From Balneolales bacterium (GTDB lineage Bacteria > Bacteroidota > Rhodothermia > Balneolales > Natronogracilivirgulaceae), in contig SLQC01000040.1 in the NCBI GenBank assembly GCA_007131625.1, positions 1-35,003 of the forward strand: DNA of 35,003 nt, read 5' to 3'. The translations under genes were made by a program, and so were the position numbers. Positions 28,071 to 35,003 of the stretch are shown one piece after another (within the stretch, counting starts at the first letter, position 1; the number at the start of each line of letters is the position of its first letter). Below the pieces are notes generated by a model, which made no database searches, was not told the origin of the DNA, and saw only the letters and a list, made by a program, of their open reading frames with translations.

Positions 28071-28817
28071 TCAAGTTAGGTCAGTGATTTCAAATTCATA
28101 GGTGCATGCATATTCTCCATCGGCGATGTACGAGGTACGCACCATTTTCTGTTGGAACAGTCGTTCGTAAAACTTCGCCTCCAGTTTGCACGGCAACCGG
28201 GTTTCACGGATGGCCTGGCTGAACGGACAATTACACTCTCTGATTTTTACGGTTTGACGGGGTGCATCGCTTTTACTTTCGGTTTTTGTCCCTGAATGGA
28301 ACCCGAAATCGGTCACTGACTGAATTTCAGCCAATTCCCCTGGTTCTTTTACAGATTCCGCCAAGGTGCCGGATCCGATTTCAAATTCGGGCATGAACCC
28401 CTCTTCTTCCAGCATTTCGCAGAGAGTAGTGATTTTTTCCCGGATTCCAACGCGGGGAATATTCCGCAGTAAATCATGTGCTTTCTCAAGACGCTTCTCC
28501 CAATACGATTCAAAAAAATGTTCGATCATCGCCTCGTTTCCTTCCGATTTAAGATATTTCAACAGGCTGCGTAGCAGTTCACTTTCCGATGAGGGAAAGA
28601 GCCGATGGCCGCTGGTCGTCAACCGGTAGGAGAGTTTGGGGCGTCCCGGCCCCGACCGGAGGAAAATCCGGTGGATATATCCATCACGTTCCAGCTGTAG
28701 CAAATGCTCCCGCAGAGTGGTTTTTGACAAGTCGGTTCGGGCGGTTATTTCATCCATCGTCACCGATCCCTGACGCTTGATAATGTCCAGAAGTACTCTT
28801 TTTGATCCGGTAAACAT
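28071..28817 (-). CDS. SufR-like HTH regulator with C-terminal cysteine cluster
   Basis: HTH SVTMDEITARTDLSKTTLREHLLQLERDGYIHRIFLRSGPGRPKLSYRLT; C-terminal ECNCPFSQAIRETRLPCKLEAKFYERLF...DGEYACTYEF. Confidence 0.8.
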   Translation of the reverse strand: MFTGSKRVLLDIIKRQGSVTMDEITARTDLSKTTLREHLLQLERDGYIHRIFLRSGPGRPKLSYRLTTSGHRLFPSSESELLRSLLKYLKSEGNEAMIEHFFESYWEKRLEKAHDLLRNIPRVGIREKITTLCEMLEEEGFMPEFEIGSGTLAESVKEPGELAEIQSVTDFGFHSGTKTESKSDAPRQTVKIRECNCPFSQAIRETRLPCKLEAKFYERLFQQKMVRTSYIADGEYACTYEFEITDLT

Positions 28818-28920
28818 GATTTGGAATTAATGAACGGGAAATTTTGAATTGAGATTATGACCGATAGTATGTTATCGTTGGAGAAAGAGAAAAAGAGAAG
28901 AATCAGAAAAATATTTCATG

Positions 28921-28944
28921 TCCTTACGGATACAAATGTAAGGA
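28921..28944. promoter_or_regulatory. Inverted repeat, candidate operator between SufR-like regulator and nrfH
   Basis: TCCTTAC-N10-GTAAGGA, perfect 7-bp arms. Confidence 0.45.
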
Positions 28945-29320
28945 TCGGGCATAGTAAAAACAAATAAAACAGAAAAAACCGTTTTAATAATTTATACAAA
29001 ATTTGTTTATGTCGATGCTTCCACAAAAGCATCCTGTTTGATCCGGATTGCTCGAATAAAATCGGGTTGACAGGTTAATACTTTGGTAATCAAAAAGATA
29101 CGTTTATCGATAATCTTCGATTTTTATTGCGTATTAAGAGGTAAATTAATAGATTTCATCAGTGTGACAGACATTATTTCACAATTCGTTCACATACACT
29201 CTATAAAATATTACTATACCCGGTCGAGCAATACGATCCGATTTTGGAACCATTTGACACATTATACGGAATCCGTGTCCGATCAAATCCGCTCTTAATT
29301 ATTTTGCAAATATCGCACCT

Positions 29321-29908
29321 ATGAAAAGAGGCCGTTTAGCCATCAATTGGTTATTCCCGCCAGTACAGTGGCGCATACCGGTTATCGTACTGCTGGGAGC
29401 GCTGGTCGGATTGGGAGCGTACGCCTTTTTTGTGTCAAATGCGGTAAGCTACATGTCGGACTCTCCCCAAACCTGCGTGAATTGCCACGTCATGGCGCCG
29501 CACTATTCCACCTGGTTCCACAGTTCACACCGCGAAAACGCAACCTGTAATGACTGTCATGTGCCTCAGGATAATTTTTTAAGTCACTACTATTTCAAAG
29601 CGAAAGACGGAATGCGTCATGCATACATCTTTACAATGCGGAATGAACCTTTTGTGATCCGCATTCATGAACCTGGTCAACGTGTGGTGCAGCAAAACTG
29701 CAAACGGTGTCATGAGCATGAAAATCACCGGGTCAGTGTCTTTGAAGGGACTGTCGAAACAGCCAAATCCGGTCAGAACCGACTGTGCTGGGACTGTCAC
29801 CGTGAGGTACCGCATGGGGCGGTGACCAGCTCGGCCAGTGTTCCCTATACACACGTGCCATTGCCTCAGCCCCCTGTTCCCGACTGGCTGCGAGCCATTA
29901 TTGACTAA
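29321..29908 (+). CDS. nrfH: Cytochrome c nitrite reductase small subunit NrfH
   Basis: N-terminal TM, four CxxCH motifs (CVNCH, CNDCH, CKRCH, CWDCH), SYMSDSPQTCVNCHVM. Confidence 0.95.
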   Translation: MKRGRLAINWLFPPVQWRIPVIVLLGALVGLGAYAFFVSNAVSYMSDSPQTCVNCHVMAPHYSTWFHSSHRENATCNDCHVPQDNFLSHYYFKAKDGMRHAYIFTMRNEPFVIRIHEPGQRVVQQNCKRCHEHENHRVSVFEGTVETAKSGQNRLCWDCHREVPHGAVTSSASVPYTHVPLPQPPVPDWLRAIID

Positions 29909-29972
29909 ACCAAACAAAACTAATAATGCCATTTTTCACAAAACTGGCCTCTATCACATAACATTTACTATT

Positions 29973-31478
29973 ATGCAATCGCTGGGAAAAAAAATAGAAG
30001 AAAAACCTTGGATCGGCTGGATCGTCTTCTTTGTCACTATTGTGGTAGTGTTCCTGGCCGGACTCTTTACCTACACCATCGTAGAGCGCAGGACGGAAGC
30101 ACAATTTATTTTCCAGCCTGCACGCGATCTCGATTCGCTGGAACCCCGCATTGAAAAATGGGGCGAGGCATTTCCACGTCAGTTCAATACATACAATCAG
30201 ATGGCCGATACAACCTTTCGAAGTGAATTTCTGGGGTCTACCCGGTTGGATCTTCTGGAAAATAATCCACGTATGGTCATACTTTTTGCCGGATATGCGT
30301 TTTCTGTAGATTACAATCTTGCACGAGGGCACTTTTACTCGGTGACCGATGTCCGTGAGACACTGCGAACCGGTGCTCCCATGAAAGCGGGTGACGGACC
30401 GATGCCTGCAACCTGCTGGAGCTGCAAAAGCGCCGATGTCCCCAGATTGATGGCGGATATGGGCACCGATGAATTCTATGCCAGCTCCTGGTCGGAGCTT
30501 GGTCATGAGGTGGTCAATCCGATCGGCTGCGTTAATTGTCACGAGTCGGAGACCATGCAGCTGCGTATCTCCCAGCCGGCACTCATCGAAGCATTTGAGC
30601 GTCGGGGTGAGGATGTTAACGCAGCCACCCATCAGGAAATGCGATCCCTCACCTGTGCGCAATGCCACGTCGAATATTATTTTGGCCCAAACAACCGCCT
30701 GACCTTTCCCTGGGACAATGGACTTCAGGCCGCCGAAGTGGAAGTCTATAAGGACGCCATCGACTTTGCAGACTGGATTCACCCACTCAGTAAAGCTCCG
30801 ATGCTCAAAGCACAACATCCCGACTATGAGATTTTTAAAAGGGGGATTCACGCTCAGCGCGGTGTTTCATGCGCCGATTGCCACATGCCGTTCAAGACAG
30901 AAGGCGGAGTGAAATACACTGATCACCGGGTGCAGAATCCATTAAATAACGTAGCCAACGCCTGTCAGACATGCCACCGCCAGAGTGAGGCGGAATTGGT
31001 ACGGAATGTGAACAGTCGACATCGGGATGTCTATGAAGTACGGGAAAAACTGGAAACGGCTCTGATGAAGGCACATCTTGAAGCAGAATTTGCCTGGAAT
31101 CTTGGGGCGACCGAAGAGCAAATGGCTCCGGTTCTGCAAAATATCCGGAGTGGTCAATGGCGTTGGGATTACGGAGCGGCCAGTCACGGCGGAGCTTTTC
31201 ATGCACCGCAGGAGATGTTGAAAATTTTTGGTACAGGACTTGATTACGCCCAGGAGGCCCGGCTTGAACTGGCTCGGGTCGTGGCTCAAATGGGGCATGT
31301 AAATGAGATCCCGCTCCCGGATGTATCAACCAAAGAAAAAGCCCAGGCTTATCTGGGAATCGATCTGGACCAACGCCAGCGTGATAAAAACCGGTTCCTT
31401 CAGGAAGTGGTTCCGGAATGGCTTCGGGAAGCAGATGAGCGCTACAGCCGCTGGGATGCAGCAGAGCAGGGGCTCTGA
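29973..31478 (+). CDS. nrfA: Ammonia-forming cytochrome c nitrite reductase catalytic subunit NrfA
   Basis: Catalytic CWSCK plus CVNCH, CAQCH, CADCH, CQTCH; start at 29973 gives TM anchor WIGWIVFFVTIVVVFLAGLFTY. Confidence 0.97.
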   Translation: MQSLGKKIEEKPWIGWIVFFVTIVVVFLAGLFTYTIVERRTEAQFIFQPARDLDSLEPRIEKWGEAFPRQFNTYNQMADTTFRSEFLGSTRLDLLENNPRMVILFAGYAFSVDYNLARGHFYSVTDVRETLRTGAPMKAGDGPMPATCWSCKSADVPRLMADMGTDEFYASSWSELGHEVVNPIGCVNCHESETMQLRISQPALIEAFERRGEDVNAATHQEMRSLTCAQCHVEYYFGPNNRLTFPWDNGLQAAEVEVYKDAIDFADWIHPLSKAPMLKAQHPDYEIFKRGIHAQRGVSCADCHMPFKTEGGVKYTDHRVQNPLNNVANACQTCHRQSEAELVRNVNSRHRDVYEVREKLETALMKAHLEAEFAWNLGATEEQMAPVLQNIRSGQWRWDYGAASHGGAFHAPQEMLKIFGTGLDYAQEARLELARVVAQMGHVNEIPLPDVSTKEKAQAYLGIDLDQRQRDKNRFLQEVVPEWLREADERYSRWDAAEQGL

Positions 31479-31493
31479 AAACCGGTTTGATTT

Positions 31494-32786
31494 ATGTCGA
31501 ATGATCAAACAAATCGGATAGACACCACCAGGATAGGATATGTCCGGAAACCGGTATGGGTTCATCCGTGGGGATATGCCGAAGCGTTTGTGATTGCCGC
31601 TGCTGTACTTGTGATTGGGTTTGCACTTGAGTGGGTGACACCGGGAAAAAGTCTGTCTGCACCTTCCTGGCCATGGAACGGTTTGATTGGAGGCGTCATG
31701 CTACTGATCCCGATTGTGCTGCAGGTGACACTGCCGAAGAACCCAATGATACTCTGGATGAGCAGAATTCCGGCAAGCATGGGTGCAATCACCGCCGTAA
31801 CAATATCTGTATTGCTGATGGGACTTTTTGTCCAGGGCCAATCGTCACCTGTTGCCTGGGTCAACCGCCTCGGTCTGACCGAAATGACTTCAAGTTGGCC
31901 ATTTCTTATGAGCATCGCTTGGTTCCTTTTTGTGCTCGGCATGACGACGGTCAGGCGAAGCATCCCCCTGAAGAGAAAAAATATCGGATTTCTTCTGAAC
32001 CACCTGGGACTTTGGATTGTCGTTGCAGGCGGCATATTCGGAAGTGGTGATCTGCAGCGTGTAACCATGACCCTTGAACAGGGGCAGACCGTATGGTATG
32101 GAACCGACAGGGACGGCAATATGGTAGAAATGCCCCTCGCCCTTGAACTGAAAAGGTTTCATATGGAAGAATATCCGCCTAAAATGGGTGTATTGAACCA
32201 TGAAACTGGAAACCTGATAGTTCGGAATGAAAAGGATCTCGTGGAAATTGAAGCGGGTAGCACAGGAACAATGTCAGGCTGGCACTATCAAATCCACAAA
32301 TTCTATGGGGAATCGGGTCAGATCGGGGATCGCTATGAACCGATCAACGACTATGGAGCTGCCCCGTCTGCTCTGGTGGAAGCAACGAATCCGGATTCCG
32401 GCGACACACTCCGTGGCTGGATCTCGTGCGGAAGTTTTGCGATGAAACACCGGTTTCTTCAGCTGAATGAAGAATATTCACTGGCGATGACCGTCCCGCA
32501 ATCTAAACGGTACATGTCGCTGGTGCAACTCTATACAAAAAGCGGTGAAACAGGGCTGATCGATATCGAAGTCAATCAACCCCGGTCGGCAGAGGGATGG
32601 AAACTATATCAGTACAGCTATGACGACCGGTACGGGAAATGGTCACCAATCAGTGTGATCGAGGCGGTGCGGGACCCCTGGTTGCCTGTGGTGTACACCG
32701 GGTTCATTATGATGTTGTTTGGAGCCGGTTATATATTGTGGAAGGGTAAAGAAATGGCTAATGAAGCCGGGGAGGATGACCAATGA
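31494..32786 (+). CDS. ResB/CcsB-like cytochrome c biogenesis protein
   Basis: Multiple TM, GFLLNHLGLWIVVAGGIFGSGDLQRVTMTLEQGQ, YQIHKFYGESG; adjacent to CcsA-like gene. Confidence 0.85.
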   Translation: MSNDQTNRIDTTRIGYVRKPVWVHPWGYAEAFVIAAAVLVIGFALEWVTPGKSLSAPSWPWNGLIGGVMLLIPIVLQVTLPKNPMILWMSRIPASMGAITAVTISVLLMGLFVQGQSSPVAWVNRLGLTEMTSSWPFLMSIAWFLFVLGMTTVRRSIPLKRKNIGFLLNHLGLWIVVAGGIFGSGDLQRVTMTLEQGQTVWYGTDRDGNMVEMPLALELKRFHMEEYPPKMGVLNHETGNLIVRNEKDLVEIEAGSTGTMSGWHYQIHKFYGESGQIGDRYEPINDYGAAPSALVEATNPDSGDTLRGWISCGSFAMKHRFLQLNEEYSLAMTVPQSKRYMSLVQLYTKSGETGLIDIEVNQPRSAEGWKLYQYSYDDRYGKWSPISVIEAVRDPWLPVVYTGFIMMLFGAGYILWKGKEMANEAGEDDQ

Positions 32787-33577
32787 CCTGGACCGTTTAT
32801 CCTGTAGTGGCAGCCGTAACCTCGGGATTGTGGGGGTTATCTTTGATGATGTTATTAACCGGACGATTCAAGCCGAAAGTCATGCCATTGACTCATCTGT
32901 TCTTCTGGTCGGGAATGTTGGTGCTGACCGTTTTTATACTGGGACTCTGGGGAAGTCTGGACCGGCCGCCAATGCGAACGCTCGGAGAAACACGCCTTTG
33001 GTACTCTTTTTTCATGCCGTTGGTCGGATATCTTACATGGCGTCACTGGGGGTTGGGGTGGGTGCTTTCGTACAGCCTTCTGATGGCTGCTGTTTTTCTG
33101 ATGATCAATGTCCTCAATCCGGAAGTCCACGACCGAGCACTGATGCCGGCACTTCAGAGTCCGTGGTTTGTCCCCCATGTCATTGTCTATATTTTCGCCT
33201 ATGCCCTGTTGGCCGTTTCAGCCATAGTGGCAGTCAGAGTGCTTTGGGATGATCGCCGCGATTTGCTGAAACCGTCAACGCTTCTAATGGCCGACAACCT
33301 GGTCTATATCGGATTTGCTTTCCTGACTCTTGGTCTCATTTTTGGTGCCCTCTGGGGAAAAGAAGCATGGGGTCATTATTGGAACTGGGATCCCAAAGAG
33401 ATCTGGGCTCTTCTGACCTGGATCGTTTATCTCGGTTATTTTCATATCCGTGCCCATCGTCCCGGCAAGGTGCGCCCTGCCATGTGGACCCTGGCCTTTG
33501 CTTTTCTGGTTTTACTTGTATGCTGGTTTGGCGTCAACTATCTGCCATCCGCTCAGGGCAGTATCCATACGTATTGA
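32783..33577 (+). CDS. ccsA: Cytochrome c biogenesis protein CcsA (ResC-like)
   Basis: WWD-type motif GALWGKEAWGHYWNWDPKEIWALLTWIVYLGYFHIRAHR; ATGA overlap with upstream gene. Confidence 0.95.
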   Translation: MTWTVYPVVAAVTSGLWGLSLMMLLTGRFKPKVMPLTHLFFWSGMLVLTVFILGLWGSLDRPPMRTLGETRLWYSFFMPLVGYLTWRHWGLGWVLSYSLLMAAVFLMINVLNPEVHDRALMPALQSPWFVPHVIVYIFAYALLAVSAIVAVRVLWDDRRDLLKPSTLLMADNLVYIGFAFLTLGLIFGALWGKEAWGHYWNWDPKEIWALLTWIVYLGYFHIRAHRPGKVRPAMWTLAFAFLVLLVCWFGVNYLPSAQGSIHTY

Positions 33578-33583
33578 AGCTAA

Positions 33584-34486
33584 TCATGCCTGTAAAATAC
33601 ATAATATTAAATAGTAAGTGTTAATTCCGCAGTTAATATCAATGGATTCGATAACTGGCGGTTGTTCACCATATCCCTGTGCCACCCAAAAGAATGAACC
33701 GTCTTTTAAGCTGTTGTATACATTATTATAGTCCAGGTTATCAAGCAACTGGATTTGAAACCCGATATCACTGTGAATACCAGGTATTCGACTAAAATCG
33801 TAAGTTGAAGTCAACCAGACAGGACGCCATCCATTATCAGCCGGGGAACCATAATGTTTTAGTATATCGGAATAAATCTTTTTACTTCTTGGCCATCTTT
33901 CAGTATCCTTTGAAAGGGTATAGGAGGTAAATATTTCAAATCCATATATATGAGGATATTTATCTAAGTTATAGATATAATCTTCCAGTTCATTATTTTC
34001 GTATTCATTAATCCTTCCCGGATGAGCAAAAGAAACCAAGCCGCCATCCTCGCCAGAGGCAGCCAGAGTTTCTTCAAAGCTCATTCCATCGCCGTTAGCA
34101 TCAGTAAACAAAGTGATCAAATGATGTTGCCTCAGGCCTCCAAATTGAGGTTCTGATTCTGGAATGGCTAACATTCCCAAAGTCTCAGGATCCCGGTTCT
34201 CGTAACCAAAAGAGGAAAACTCCTGCCACGGCCAGGTTGTATTCCATCTGTCGGTAATAGCTAAAATATCATATCCCAGATCGTGGTAGAGGTCAACAAC
34301 TTCATGCGGGCTGAAATGACGACCCTCTCCACTTATAAGAGTATGTGTATGAAACTGCCCTTTCGCCTGGATCGTATTGCTCCAATCAAGATCATTATAG
34401 GGGCTTACCCATTCAATTTCAGTTTTCCGGTCACAGCCGGAAATCATTCCAATAATGGCCACCGTGTAAATAATGATCAATAACAA
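33584..34486 (-). CDS. PHP-domain phosphoesterase-like lipoprotein, probably 3'-truncated
   Basis: IIGMISGCDRK lipobox; AKGQFHTHTLISGEGRHFSPHEVVDLYHDLGYDILAITDR PHP signature; VSFAHPGR; abrupt C-term CGINTYYLILCILQA. Confidence 0.75.
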   Translation of the reverse strand: MLLIIIYTVAIIGMISGCDRKTEIEWVSPYNDLDWSNTIQAKGQFHTHTLISGEGRHFSPHEVVDLYHDLGYDILAITDRWNTTWPWQEFSSFGYENRDPETLGMLAIPESEPQFGGLRQHHLITLFTDANGDGMSFEETLAASGEDGGLVSFAHPGRINEYENNELEDYIYNLDKYPHIYGFEIFTSYTLSKDTERWPRSKKIYSDILKHYGSPADNGWRPVWLTSTYDFSRIPGIHSDIGFQIQLLDNLDYNNVYNSLKDGSFFWVAQGYGEQPPVIESIDINCGINTYYLILCILQA

Positions 34487-34932
34487 TGAAAATACAAAAC
34501 TTTATCTTTTCGGTAACATATCGTTTTACCCTCATTCTTATGAATTTGCAAAATATCCGACATGCCGGCCCGGGTATTCGTAATTCGCTGATCGAAACAT
34601 CGTGTATCACTTGCTAATGTCGAAGTTCTGTTGAGCTGCTGATAATGATTGTTAATATCAACGATATCACCCATATGCTTCACAAAAACAATACGCTGTG
34701 AATCGAGATTGTCCGCTAGCCAGATGGTGCGTGATTCAAATGCGGGGTTACGTGGCTCGCCACTCTCGTCATCTCTATTGGAGCTCGGTCCGTGATAGCG
34801 CTGGGTATCAGGAATCACAGCAATTGAAAAGGTTCCTTTCGGCGCTTCTGTCACTGCAGAAGCCGGGGCCATGCGTTTTGCCGCTACGCCGACGATTTCA
34901 CGATCTACGTGAACTCGCGCATAGCCGGACAA
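34477..34932 (-). pseudogene. Fragment of a metallophosphoesterase-like gene
   Basis: GTFSIAVIPDTQRYHG and NPAFESRTIWLADNLDSQRIVFVKHMGDIVDINNHYQ resemble the N-terminal half; later motifs (GNHD etc.) absent and tail appears non-homologous. Confidence 0.6.
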
Positions 34933-35003
34933 AGGGTGCTGGCTTCGATCACCTGCTTTGTAGAAAAGCGGCTCCGGCTAAAGGTGAACCGGACAAAGAG
35001 TGC

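Noticed and set aside
29898-30851. 317-aa minus-strand ORF antisense to nrfA
   Set aside because: Lies opposite a clear multiheme NrfA CDS; composition is that of an antisense shadow with no domain
1-35003. tRNA, rRNA, transposase, integrase or phage genes
   Set aside because: No recognisable tRNA T-arm/acceptor patterns, rRNA segments or mobile-element proteins were found by eye

Overview
The window is chromosomal DNA, most likely from a Balneolota/Rhodothermota/Bacteroidota-type bacterium. That placement is inferred from the SecA/YidC style, the Rrf2 type and NrfHA with CcsBA. About 28 CDSs are supportable. From left to right: a methyltransferase-like protein and an APC permease; a secreted alpha-toroid-like protein and a creatininase; a minus-strand block with an ECF sigma factor, an anti-sigma factor carrying an AMPK/CBM48-type domain, a beta-barrel-like protein ending in a second such domain, a secreted helical protein and a DUF4382 lipoprotein; an M1 peptidase; an AI-2E transporter; an amidase; the yidC-yidD-rnpA-rpmH cluster; secA; and a nitrosative-stress/ammonifying-nitrite-reduction region (Rrf2, RIC, SufR-like regulator, nrfHA, ccsBA) with two porin-like proteins. 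The right end has truncated or decayed phosphoesterase genes. The most interesting signals are: (1) the ECF/anti-sigma/OMP block with paired CBM48-like domains and a shared candidate ECF promoter (TGTAAC-N13/14-GAGCGTCATAT) upstream of both the sigma gene and the DUF4382 gene; (2) two paralogous long hairpins between rpmH and secA with equal 31-nt loops, a shared loop core and co-varying stems; (3) short tandem repeats upstream of genes (4x19 bp, 2x30 bp, 2x17 bp). All calls come from reading the sequence; no database search was run.
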